From NCBI RefSeq assembly GCF_039521565.1, contig NZ_BAAACP010000009.1, forward strand, positions 1 through 64,000: a stretch of 64,000 bases of DNA, read 5' to 3'. This document shows, piece after piece, positions 45,133 to 53,747 of the stretch. The translations under genes and the position numbers were made by a program. The DNA comes from Paraclostridium tenue (lineage in GTDB: Bacteria; Bacillota; Clostridia; Peptostreptococcales; Peptostreptococcaceae). Under the pieces are notes generated by a model. That model searched no databases, had not been told where the DNA came from, and worked only from the letters and a program-made list of their open reading frames with translations. Position 1 is the stretch's first letter. Every line of letters starts with the position of its first letter.

Positions 45133-46467
45133 TTATAATAATATAAACTTTAGTATAAACATTATTGAAAGTAATATTAACGATAAATTAACTTCTTTTT
45201 TCTTTCCTGTAGCTAACTTTAATATTGTAAATGATATTATTCCAAATATAATACCATCTGCTATACTATATGCTAAAGGCATCATTGCAAATGTTAAAAA
45301 TGCTGGTATTGCATTAGTAAAATCGCTAAAATCTATTTCAAGTAATGAACTTGCCATCATAACTCCAACTAATATAAGTACTGGAGCAGTTGCTTGTGCT
45401 GGTATTGCAGTAAATATCGGAGCAAAGAATAATGAAAGTAAAAATAATAATCCTGTTGTTATTGCAGTTAATCCAGTTCTTCCACCTTCTCCTATACCTG
45501 AAGCACTTTCAACATAAGCTGTAACAGTTGAAGTTCCAAGTAATGATCCTGTTGTAGTTGCTATAGCATCTGCGAATAGTGCCTGCTTAGCTTTTGGTAA
45601 TTTACCATTTTCATCTAACATATTTCCTTTAGATGCTACTCCTACTAAGCACCCTACTGTATCAAATAAATCTACAAATAAGAATGTAAATACTACTACT
45701 ATCATATCTAAACTAAATATTTGATTAACTGGAACTGAAAATACTTGTAAAAATACTGGTTTTAAAGATGGTACTGATGAAACTATAGCTGAAGGTAATT
45801 GAACTAATCCAGCAACAATTCCTATTGCAGTAGTAACTACCATAGCTAGTAAAAATGTACCTTTAACATTTTTAGAAAGTAATACAGCTGCTATTACTAA
45901 ACCTGCTATAGATAATAAAACCGTTGGACTTTGCATATTACCTAATTGTAATATCGCACCTCCACCTTCAACTATTCCTGCATTTACTAATCCTATAAAA
46001 GCTATAAATAATCCTATACCTGCTGTAACTGCATGCTTTAAAACTTTTGGTATACAGTCAATTATTTTTTCTCTTACATTAGTTACTGTTAATAAGATAA
46101 ATATTAAACCTTCTATTAAAACTGCACATAAAGCAAATTGCCAGCTATAACCCATTTGTAAAACTACTGTATATGCAAAGAATGCATTTAGTCCCATACC
46201 TGGCGCAAGTGCTATTGGGTAATTTGCTAATAGTCCCATTACAGAACTTCCTATAAATGCTGCTATAGCAGTTGCAGCAAATACAGCATCTTTGTTCATC
46301 CCAGCATCCCCTAATACACTAGGATTTACTACTAATATATAAGCCATTGTCATAAATGTTGTTATTCCTGCTATAATTTCAGTCTTAACAGTTGTATTAT
46401 GTTCGCTTAACTTAAAAACCCTATCTAAAATAGATTTATTTCCCTTTGAAGTTTGTGCTATCTGCAT
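45133..46467 (-). CDS. NCS2-family purine (guanine/hypoxanthine) permease, copy 1
   Basis: A 444-residue transporter of the AzgA/PbuG-like branch of NCS2, with about twelve to fourteen membrane segments. Family landmarks are GITTFMTMAYILVVNP, GLNAFFAYTVV, DLFDTVG and GTSTVTAYVESASGIGEGGRTGL. It imports guanine and hypoxanthine, or adenine. ATG 46467 follows GGAGGAAGG. The upstream region has CGAA/TACG motifs like those before purE, consistent with control by purine status. Confidence 0.9.
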   Translation of the reverse strand: MQIAQTSKGNKSILDRVFKLSEHNTTVKTEIIAGITTFMTMAYILVVNPSVLGDAGMNKDAVFAATAIAAFIGSSVMGLLANYPIALAPGMGLNAFFAYTVVLQMGYSWQFALCAVLIEGLIFILLTVTNVREKIIDCIPKVLKHAVTAGIGLFIAFIGLVNAGIVEGGGAILQLGNMQSPTVLLSIAGLVIAAVLLSKNVKGTFLLAMVVTTAIGIVAGLVQLPSAIVSSVPSLKPVFLQVFSVPVNQIFSLDMIVVVFTFLFVDLFDTVGCLVGVASKGNMLDENGKLPKAKQALFADAIATTTGSLLGTSTVTAYVESASGIGEGGRTGLTAITTGLLFLLSLFFAPIFTAIPAQATAPVLILVGVMMASSLLEIDFSDFTNAIPAFLTFAMMPLAYSIADGIIFGIISFTILKLATGKKKEVNLSLILLSIMFILKFILL

Positions 46468-46495
46468 ATCCTTCCTCCTATTTTTATAAAATATA

Positions 46496-46609
46496 ATTAT
46501 AATTTCGTTCGTATTTTACCAACCTTATACCCTAATTATATTTTATGACGGATACTTTTTCAAGTTATTTTACGAATATTTTAATATTATTTTTATTTTA
46601 TATTCGTAT
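46496..46609 (-). promoter_or_regulatory. Putative purine operator region before NCS2 permease 1
   Basis: A perfect 9-bp inverted repeat TACGAATAT (46571-46579) and ATATTCGTA (46600-46608) is separated by 20 bases. Another box, ATACGAAC (minus strand), lies at 46507-46514 between TTGGTA (46517-46522) and TATAAT (46496-46501). The promoter spacing of 15 is short, so its identification is tentative. Confidence 0.45.
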
Positions 46610-46633
46610 TTTATTGATATTTACTACAATAAA

Positions 46634-46692
46634 AAATAAACTATCTTAAAATATTTGTTTTATAACATCTAATATCTCAAGATAGTTTATTT
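46634..46692 (-). terminator. Terminator of the MFS gene
   Basis: AAATAAACTATCTT pairs exactly with AAGATAGTTTATTT across a 31-base loop, just after the MFS stop. Confidence 0.65.
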
Positions 46693-46703
46693 ATAATAAT
46701 TTT

Positions 46704-48101
46704 TTAATTAGCTTCTACAATCTCTTCTTTAACTTCATGCTCTTTAATTTCACTTTCACTTAACCCTCTATTATACTTTTTAGTAAATATAATCAATAAT
46801 AATATTGAAGCTATAAAATACAACGCACTTGCTATATAATATGCTCTACCATAACCTGCATCAGTTTTTAATAATGAGTATCTAGCAAATATACCTGCAA
46901 ATATACCGACTATAGAGTTTGATACAAGTATAAATGAACTATATGCTGGAGCCAAATTTTTAGGTACAAATGTAAGTGGCAGTGATTGCTGTATAGGATT
47001 TGATGCATTAGCAAATCCAGATCTTAAAAATAAAACTCCTCCTATTATCCATGCTATGTTTCCTCCAAGCATAGCTCCATTTGCCATTATTATCATAAGT
47101 GGTATACATAGCATCATAGATGCTGATATAGTTATTATAGATCCAAGTTTTTTCTCTAAATATGGCGCAGCAAGAAATCCTAGTACCATAGCTAAAGTTT
47201 GTAATGTAATTATTGTTGAAACTGTACCCCTACTTATATGTAAAAAGTTATTTAAATATATTGGGAAGTATGGAGTTATAAGCAATGCTCCAAATCGTAT
47301 TATACTAAATATTACAACCCACATTATTATATGCTTATTAAGAAATATCTTAAAATCAAATTTCTTTTCTGCTTTTCTAGCAATTATCTCTTCTTCTGAT
47401 TCTCTATAATCTTCAACTCTTTCTCTTAAAAAAACTAAACAAATTAATGCTAAAACAGTAAATATTATTGCGATCCATAAAGCAAATCTATATGAATTTA
47501 TATAATAACTCATTTGAGTTGAATTTAATTTACTGGCATTTTCAGATAAAGTTGAAGCTTGATTATAATCAATTCCTAAATATCTACTAAATTTCCAAAC
47601 AACCACTTTCCCATTTAAAAATGTTAAAAGTGATTGACTTATTAAGTTGCAATACATTACTCTTGAAAACATTGAAATTCTTTTTTCTTTTGGTGTGTAT
47701 GATGTAAACATTAGAGGATATATGAAGTCGAACATACCAGCCCCTATGTTAACTAAGATGTTTGAGATTAGAATTACTTTCGCATTACTACTATAAATAC
47801 AAGATAGTAGCGCACCTATTAATGCTATTGGTGCAAATAATATAATTTTCTTATACCCTAATTTGTGAACTAATAAAAGTGTCATTGCCATGATGAAAGT
47901 TGCTATTGAGGTATACATTGGTAAAGCCTTTACAACATTCGGTACTGTTAAATTTAGGTATGATATATATGAATCATTTGTTATACCTGTAACAGCTCCC
48001 ATAAAAATGTAACTAACAATAAATATGGCACAATTATATTTCCATCTGCTGTCCCAATTCTTGTCATTACTTGTAATTATACCAACTAACTTCTCTTCCA
48101 T
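46704..48101 (-). CDS. Major facilitator superfamily transporter
   Basis: A 465-residue membrane protein with twelve predicted helices and a long central cytoplasmic loop rich in E and K (RERVEDYRESEEEII). There is a polar N-terminal extension and a charged C-terminal tail. Motif-A-like residues are weak, and the substrate cannot be read from the sequence. ATG 48101, eight bases after AAGGGG, is preferred over the GTG at 48110. Its position between two NCS2 permeases may suggest a purine-related substrate but is not evidence by itself. Confidence 0.8.
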   Translation of the reverse strand: MEEKLVGIITSNDKNWDSRWKYNCAIFIVSYIFMGAVTGITNDSYISYLNLTVPNVVKALPMYTSIATFIMAMTLLLVHKLGYKKIILFAPIALIGALLSCIYSSNAKVILISNILVNIGAGMFDFIYPLMFTSYTPKEKRISMFSRVMYCNLISQSLLTFLNGKVVVWKFSRYLGIDYNQASTLSENASKLNSTQMSYYINSYRFALWIAIIFTVLALICLVFLRERVEDYRESEEEIIARKAEKKFDFKIFLNKHIIMWVVIFSIIRFGALLITPYFPIYLNNFLHISRGTVSTIITLQTLAMVLGFLAAPYLEKKLGSIITISASMMLCIPLMIIMANGAMLGGNIAWIIGGVLFLRSGFANASNPIQQSLPLTFVPKNLAPAYSSFILVSNSIVGIFAGIFARYSLLKTDAGYGRAYYIASALYFIASILLLIIFTKKYNRGLSESEIKEHEVKEEIVEAN

Positions 48102-48119
48102 AGAACTCACCCCTTAGTT

Positions 48120-48412
48120 GTTTTATATAATTATATAACAATATTTGACAAAAACCTCGCGTTTTTTGTTTACATAATTATTACATTACGTAAAAATATA
48201 TTATATTCAAAATATAGTTTTATTTTTAACAATCTTATTCTTAATTTTAAATATAAAGAAAATACTGAATTGAAACTAAGATTTTTAAACTGATATTAAT
48301 TATCATATCCTCTATAAATACATTTTATATTTATAAGATAAACACTATATTTTTTTATATTTTAAATAAAATATTTATCATATTTTTAATTTTATTTTTA
48401 TTTTTTAATATC
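48120..48412. other. Intergenic region without visible gene
   Basis: About 290 very A/T-rich bases between the MFS gene and the second permease. It should hold the MFS promoter; no clear element was identified. Confidence 0.4.
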
Positions 48413-48450
48413 AAAAAAAACTATAAGCATACTAACATATACTTATAGAT
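48413..48450 (-). terminator. Terminator of NCS2 permease 2
   Basis: CTATAAG pairs with CTTATAG with further partial pairing inside, followed on the minus strand by T8. Confidence 0.8.
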
Positions 48451-48460
48451 TTTAATCATA

Positions 48461-49792
48461 TTATAAAAATGCAAATTTTAAAATAAATATTACACTTAAT
48501 ATAATCATTGAAATTTTTGTTTCTTCTTTTTTTCCACTAACTAATTTTAAGAAAGTGTAAGCTATTATACCAAACATAATTCCATCTGCTACACTATATG
48601 ATAAGGGCATCATTACAAATGTTATAAATGCTGGTATAGCATCCGTAAAATCTTCAAAATTAATTTTTAATATAGAACTTGCCATTAAAAATCCTACTAG
48701 TATAAGTATTGGAGCTGTTGCTTGTGCAGGTATAGATACAAATAATGGTGCGAAAAACAGTGATATAAAAAATAAAATTCCTGTAATACAAGCCGTTAAA
48801 CCTGTTCTTCCTCCTACAGCTATTCCAGATCCACTTTCTACAGTAGTCGCTAAAGTTGATGTTCCTAAAACTGAAGATATCGTTGTAGAAACAGACTCTG
48901 CTAATAATGCTTTTTTTACATTTGGCATATTACCATTTTCATCTAATAAATTAGCTCTTTGGGCTATTCCTAATAAAAATCCAATTGAATCAAACATATT
49001 AACGAATAATAATGTAAGAACTATAACTAACATATCTAAACTAAATATTTGACTACGACTTACATCAAATACTTTCATAAATACAGGTTGTATAGATGGT
49101 GGTACATCAATTACACCAGTTGGCATAGGTACTATTGCAAATAGCATACCTATTGCAGATGTTATTATTATAGATATTAAAAATGCTCCATTTACATTTT
49201 TTACTAATAGTGTAGCAGCTATCATTAAACCTATTATTGCAAGTAAAACTACAGGAGATTTTATATTCCCTAAAGATATTATTGCTCCTCCTTGCTGCAC
49301 TATTCCTGCATTTACAAGCCCTATAAATGTTATAAATAATCCTATTCCAGCTGTAATTGCATGTTTTAAAACATCCGGCATACACTCTATTATTTTTTCA
49401 CGAACATTAGTTACTGTTAATAATACGAATATAATACCTTCTATAAACATGGCACATAATGCAAATTGCCAAGTATATCCCATTCCTAATACTACAGTGT
49501 AAGTAAAGAATGCATTTATTCCCATACTAGGCGCTAGGATTATAGGATAGTTAGCAAGTAATCCCATTATAAAACACCCTATACCTGATGCTATTGCCGT
49601 TGCTGTAAATACAGCGCCTTTATCCATACCAGCTTGTCCAAGTATATTAGGATTTACAACTAATATGTATGCTATAGTCATAAAAGTTGTTACTCCTGCT
49701 AAAACCTCAGTTTTAACACTCGTATTATTTGCGCTTAACTTGAAAATTTTTTCTAAAGTACTATTAACTTTAGATGAACTCGTATTTTGCAT
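48461..49792 (-). CDS. NCS2-family purine permease, copy 2
   Basis: A 443-residue paralogue of the permease at 45133-46467, with the same landmarks (GVTTFMTIAYILVVNP, GINAFFTYTVV, NMFDSIG, ESGSGIAVGGRTGL). The motif DLFDTVG of copy 1 is NMFDSIG here, so substrate preference may differ. It lies downstream of guaBA but beyond a 46-bp palindromic terminator; read-through from the riboswitch-controlled transcript is possible. Confidence 0.9.
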   Translation of the reverse strand: MQNTSSSKVNSTLEKIFKLSANNTSVKTEVLAGVTTFMTIAYILVVNPNILGQAGMDKGAVFTATAIASGIGCFIMGLLANYPIILAPSMGINAFFTYTVVLGMGYTWQFALCAMFIEGIIFVLLTVTNVREKIIECMPDVLKHAITAGIGLFITFIGLVNAGIVQQGGAIISLGNIKSPVVLLAIIGLMIAATLLVKNVNGAFLISIIITSAIGMLFAIVPMPTGVIDVPPSIQPVFMKVFDVSRSQIFSLDMLVIVLTLLFVNMFDSIGFLLGIAQRANLLDENGNMPNVKKALLAESVSTTISSVLGTSTLATTVESGSGIAVGGRTGLTACITGILFFISLFFAPLFVSIPAQATAPILILVGFLMASSILKINFEDFTDAIPAFITFVMMPLSYSVADGIMFGIIAYTFLKLVSGKKEETKISMIILSVIFILKFAFL

Positions 49793-49833
49793 ATTGCTCC
49801 TCCGATGCTGATAATTTTAGTATTAATTGTTAT

Positions 49834-49879
49834 AAATATAAAAAAATAAAAAGCCTAGGCTTTTTATTTTTTTATATTT
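49834..49879. terminator. 46-bp perfect palindrome after guaA
   Basis: The sequence is fully self-complementary around CCTAGG, with outer A/T tracts. As RNA it folds back with T-rich flanks, a strong bidirectional terminator between guaA and the second permease. Confidence 0.8.
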
Positions 49880-49906
49880 TATTAATAAAGTGTTTGAATA
49901 AACTTC

Positions 49907-51445
49907 TTATTCCCATTCAATAGTTCCAGGAGGCTTACTAGTTATATCATAAACTACTCTGTTAGCTCCATCAACTTCATTAACAATTCTATTAGATATT
50001 CTTTCTAATACGTCATATGGCATCTTATACCAGTCAGAAGTCATACCATCTGAAGAAGTAACAGCTCTTATACCTACTAAATAAGCATATGTTCTTTCAT
50101 CTCCCATAACTCCAACAGTTTTTACATCTGGTAAAGTTGCGAATGCTTGCCATATCTTGCTATATAGGCCAGCTTTCTTAAGCTCGTCCATATATATAGC
50201 ATCAGCTTCTCTTAATATATCACATTTTTCCTTAGTTACTTCACCTATAACTCTTATTCCAAGTCCTGGACCTGGGAATGGATGTCTATATATTAAATCA
50301 TAATCTATTCCAAGTTCTAAACCTATTTTTCTTACTTCATCTTTGAATAATTCTCTTAAAGGTTCAACTATTTTAAATTCTATATCTTCAGGTATTCCAC
50401 CAACATTATGGTGAGATTTTATTGTAGCAGCCTCTCCTTGTCCACTTTCTACAACGTCTGGGTATATAGTTCCTTGAACTAAGAAATCCATTTTTCCTAA
50501 TTTATTAGATTCTTCTTCGAATACTCTTATAAATTCTTCACCTATTATTTTTCTCTTAGCTTCAGGCTCAGTTACACCTTTTAACTTAGATAAGAATCTA
50601 TCTTCACAGTTAACTCTTATTAAGTTCATATCAAATTTATCTCTAAATATTCTTTCAACATCATTACCTTCATTTTTTCTAAGTAATCCATGGTCAACGA
50701 ATACACAAGTTAAGTTGTCTCCTATGGCTTTATGAACAAGTACAGCAGCAACTGATGAATCAACTCCACCACTTAATGCACAAAGTACTTTCTTATCACC
50801 TATAGTTTCTTTTATTTCTTTTATTTTTTCTTCTATAAATGAATCTGTTGTCCAGTCTCCACTTACTTCACAAACATTATATAAGAAGTTTCTTAAAACT
50901 TTATCTCCATCTAGACAATGTTCAACTTCTGGGTGGAATTGAACTCCGTATAATTTTTTCTCAGGATGATGCATCGCAGCAACTGGACAATCAGTAGTAT
51001 ATGCAGCAACTTCAAATCCTTCAGGAAGAGTATCTATTAAGTCTGTATGACTCATCCAAACAGTGTTTGTATCTATACCTTCAAATATACTTGAAGCATT
51101 GTATGTTATAGAAGTCTTACCATATTCTTTTTCACTGTTGTTACCTTTTCTTACATTACCACCAAGTAAGTGAGCCATTAATTGAACTCCGTAACAAATT
51201 CCAAGTATAGGTACTCCTAGCTCAAATATTTCTTTACTTATCTTAGGAGACTCTTCTAAATATGCACTATTAGGTCCTCCTGTAAATATTATACCTTTTG
51301 GATTTTTAGATTTTATTACTTCGATATCTGTTGTATGAGGTAATATTTCACAATATACGTTATTTTCTCTAACTCTTCTTGCTATTAATTGATTATATTG
51401 TCCCCCAAAATCTATTACTAAAACTAATTCATGTTGCTTTTTCAT
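49907..51445 (-). CDS. guaA: GMP synthase (glutamine-hydrolysing)
   Basis: A 512-residue enzyme that aminates XMP to GMP. The N-terminal glutaminase has GICYGVQLMA with the nucleophilic Cys and FHPEVEH; the ATP pyrophosphatase has the P-loop LSGGVDSSV; the C-terminus ends KPPGTIEWE as usual. It follows guaB by three bases and shares the riboswitch-controlled transcript. Confidence 0.97.
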   Translation of the reverse strand: MKKQHELVLVIDFGGQYNQLIARRVRENNVYCEILPHTTDIEVIKSKNPKGIIFTGGPNSAYLEESPKISKEIFELGVPILGICYGVQLMAHLLGGNVRKGNNSEKEYGKTSITYNASSIFEGIDTNTVWMSHTDLIDTLPEGFEVAAYTTDCPVAAMHHPEKKLYGVQFHPEVEHCLDGDKVLRNFLYNVCEVSGDWTTDSFIEEKIKEIKETIGDKKVLCALSGGVDSSVAAVLVHKAIGDNLTCVFVDHGLLRKNEGNDVERIFRDKFDMNLIRVNCEDRFLSKLKGVTEPEAKRKIIGEEFIRVFEEESNKLGKMDFLVQGTIYPDVVESGQGEAATIKSHHNVGGIPEDIEFKIVEPLRELFKDEVRKIGLELGIDYDLIYRHPFPGPGLGIRVIGEVTKEKCDILREADAIYMDELKKAGLYSKIWQAFATLPDVKTVGVMGDERTYAYLVGIRAVTSSDGMTSDWYKMPYDVLERISNRIVNEVDGANRVVYDITSKPPGTIEWE

Positions 51446-51448
51446 ATT

Positions 51449-52912
51449 TTATACCTCCCCTTGAGTGCTGTAATTTGGTGCTTCTTTAGTTATTGTTATG
51501 TCGTGTGGATGACTTTCTTTTAATGAAGCTGCTGTTATTTTTATAAATTCACCATTTTCCATTAAATCTTTTATAGTAGGTGCTCCACAGTATCCCATGC
51601 CAGCTCTTATACCACCTATCATTTGGTATACTATATCTTCAGCTTTACCTTTATATGCCACCATTCCTTCAACACCTTCAGGAACTAATTTCTTAGCATC
51701 ATTTTGGAAGTATCTATCTTTAGAACCTTTTTCCATAGCTCCTATAGATCCCATTCCTCTATATGTTTTATATGATCTTCCTCTGTATAATACAGTTTCT
51801 CCTGGACTTTCTTCAGTTCCAGCAAACATTGATCCCATCATACATACAGATGCTCCTGCAGCTAATGCTTTCACTATATCTCCAGAATATTTTATTCCTC
51901 CGTCAGCTATTACTGGTACCCCGTACTTATGTCCAACTTCAGCACAATCCATAACTGCTGTTACTTGTGGAACACCTATACCTGCAACAACTCTTGTTGT
52001 ACAAATAGATCCTGGTCCTATACCAACTTTTACACAGTCAGCCCCTGCTTTTATTAAATCTTCAGTAGCTTTAGCAGTTGCAACATTTCCTGCTATAACT
52101 TGTAAATTTGGGTATTTCGCTTTAACACTCTTAAGTGCATTTATAACACCCATAGAATGTCCATGTGCACTATCAAGTACAACTACGTCAACATTAGCTT
52201 TTACTAAAGCTTCTACTCTATCCATTAAATCAGCGCTTATTCCTAGAGCTGCTCCACATAATAATCTACCTTGAGCATCTTTAGCAGAGTTTGGATATTG
52301 TATTTTCTTTTCTATGTCTTTTATAGTTATTAGTCCTTTTAAATGACCTTCTTCATCAACTATAGGTAATTTTTCTATTTTATTTTGTTTTAATATTTGT
52401 TGAGCTTCTACTAAATTTATTCCTTCTCTAGCAGTAACAAGATTTTCTTTAGTCATAACCTCGTCCACTTTTTTAGTAAAATCATCTTCAAATTTAATAT
52501 CTCTGTTTGTTATTATTCCGATTAACTTATTATTATCATCAACTATAGGTACACCTGATATTTTATATCTAGCCATTATATCATCAGCATCTTGTATTGT
52601 GTGGTCTTTTGATAAGTAAAATGGATCAACTATAACTCCACTTTCACTTCTTTTTACCTTATCAACTTCTAGAGCTTGCTCTTCTATAGACATATTTTTG
52701 TGTATTATTCCTATACCACCTTGTCTTGCCATTGAGATCGCCATTTTAGATTCAGTAACTGTATCCATACCTGCACTCATTAATGGTATGTTTAATTTTA
52801 TAGTTTTTGTTAATTGAGTTTGTGTGTTAACATCTTTAGGTAAAACTTCTGACTTTTGAGGAACTAAAAGTACATCGTCAAAAGTTAATCCTTCTTTTAA
52901 TATTTTTGCCAT
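51449..52912 (-). CDS. guaB: IMP dehydrogenase
   Basis: A 487-residue NAD-dependent enzyme oxidising IMP to XMP, the first step to GMP. It has TFDDVLLVPQ at the N-terminus, two CBS domains (about 95-205), the catalytic loop GPGSICTTR with the active-site Cys, and the flap with YRGMGSIGAM. ATG 52912 follows GGGGGCAA. It heads the guaB-guaA operon; its 360-base leader carries a guanine riboswitch and a transcription terminator. Confidence 0.97.
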   Translation of the reverse strand: MAKILKEGLTFDDVLLVPQKSEVLPKDVNTQTQLTKTIKLNIPLMSAGMDTVTESKMAISMARQGGIGIIHKNMSIEEQALEVDKVKRSESGVIVDPFYLSKDHTIQDADDIMARYKISGVPIVDDNNKLIGIITNRDIKFEDDFTKKVDEVMTKENLVTAREGINLVEAQQILKQNKIEKLPIVDEEGHLKGLITIKDIEKKIQYPNSAKDAQGRLLCGAALGISADLMDRVEALVKANVDVVVLDSAHGHSMGVINALKSVKAKYPNLQVIAGNVATAKATEDLIKAGADCVKVGIGPGSICTTRVVAGIGVPQVTAVMDCAEVGHKYGVPVIADGGIKYSGDIVKALAAGASVCMMGSMFAGTEESPGETVLYRGRSYKTYRGMGSIGAMEKGSKDRYFQNDAKKLVPEGVEGMVAYKGKAEDIVYQMIGGIRAGMGYCGAPTIKDLMENGEFIKITAASLKESHPHDITITKEAPNYSTQGEV

Positions 52913-53010
52913 ATCAGTTGCCCCCTTCTTTATTTTTTATGCTTACTTATTATTTTTATATAATTAAAAATTTTTATGCTTAAAACTATTAAATATTAAA
53001 CTTATAAAAA

Positions 53011-53071
53011 TATAAAAAAAATCTGTATAATAATTTCTTATTTTAATATAAGTGAAATTACTATACAGATT
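53011..53071 (-). terminator. Riboswitch-controlled terminator before guaB
   Basis: The minus-strand arm AATCTGTATAGTAATTTC pairs with GAAATTATTATACAGATT (18 pairs, one G-U) and is followed by T8. Its 5' arm can instead pair with the 3' side of the guanine aptamer, making a mutually exclusive antiterminator. Confidence 0.9.
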
Positions 53072-53162
53072 CCCAAAGTTCATTTATTTATAGCTAACCT
53101 GTAGGGATTTAGTATCAGCCTACAAATTTACTTACGATGATAGAACTTTGTTATAATAATTT

Positions 53163-53233
53163 CACTCATAGTCGATGTATTTTCGGTACTTCGGTAGAGA
53201 CTCTCAGACCATATTTCTGAGTATATATGAGTG
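53163..53233 (-). ncRNA. Guanine riboswitch aptamer
   Basis: The 71-base minus-strand element has the purine aptamer layout: P1 CACTCATA...TATGAGTG, L2 AATATGG, J2/3 CTCTACC, L3 CCGAAAA and 3' GACTATG. The pyrimidine in GACTATG (position 74) is C, which specifies guanine rather than adenine. Two differences from the common form are seen: AGTCTCTACC instead of AGTTTCTACC (position 48) and CCGAAAA instead of CCGTAAA. Guanine binding should stabilise P1, block the antiterminator and stop transcription before guaB. Confidence 0.92.
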
Positions 53234-53279
53234 ATTTTTATTTGCGATATTGTATACACGTTGTAATAAGTTGTTTATT

Positions 53280-53308
53280 AATTTATCAAATTTTATTACT
53301 TGTGTCAA
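53280..53308 (-). promoter_or_regulatory. Promoter of the guaBA leader
   Basis: TTGACA at 53303-53308 and TAAATT at 53280-53285 on the minus strand have 17-base spacing, about 50 bases ahead of the aptamer. Confidence 0.7.
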
Positions 53309-53313
53309 CATTT

Positions 53314-53718
53314 TTATATGAATTTATTTTTTATTGAACAGTTTATGCTATCATATACAGTTTTTATGGATATATTAGCCCTTTTAGCTATCATTTTGCA
53401 CTCCTCATATTCAGGAGTAACTTTTACAATTTTATTTTTATAATATCCTATTTTAACTGTTACATCTCCATATTCACAATGTATTTTATCAAACTCTCTT
53501 AAAAGAGTTTCCCTATTATATATATGATATCTAACTCCAAAGGTACTCGTTTCTATCAATATCGTTTCAATAAATTTGTCTAAATCTATCTCATTACATA
53601 ACACAGATAACTTGATTGCAGGTCTGTTTTTTTTCATATATATGCTTTGTGTATATACATCTAAAGCTCCATCTTCCATTAACTTTTCATATAAATAAGA
53701 AAAAATCTCAGAAGACAT
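53314..53718 (-). CDS. larC: LarC C-terminal part (reached by -1 frameshift)
   Basis: The downstream half of LarC, the CTP-dependent nickel insertase that completes the nickel-pincer nucleotide cofactor of lactate racemase. It is in the -1 frame relative to the upstream larC frame. The first Met (53718) has no ribosome binding site, and family-like sequence (ELIYEINANIDDM) continues upstream of it to the A-run at 53758-53766. Conserved blocks are GALDVYTQSIYMKKNRP and FGVRYHIYNRETL. The product is therefore expected only as a fusion with the upstream part, about 390 residues in total. Confidence 0.85.
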   Translation of the reverse strand: MSSEIFSYLYEKLMEDGALDVYTQSIYMKKNRPAIKLSVLCNEIDLDKFIETILIETSTFGVRYHIYNRETLLREFDKIHCEYGDVTVKIGYYKNKIVKVTPEYEECKMIAKRANISIKTVYDSINCSIKNKFI

Positions 53719-53747
53719 ATCATCTATATTTGCATTAATTTCATAAA

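Noticed and set aside
45133..49792. Recent segmental duplication of the two NCS2 permeases
   Set aside because: The proteins are clearly paralogous but differ at many positions and their flanks show no shared sequence, so the duplication is old.
51597..52274. Long plus-strand frame opposite guaB
   Set aside because: Composition is that of a shadow frame (Pro/Ser/Thr-rich), and guaB on the other strand is beyond doubt.
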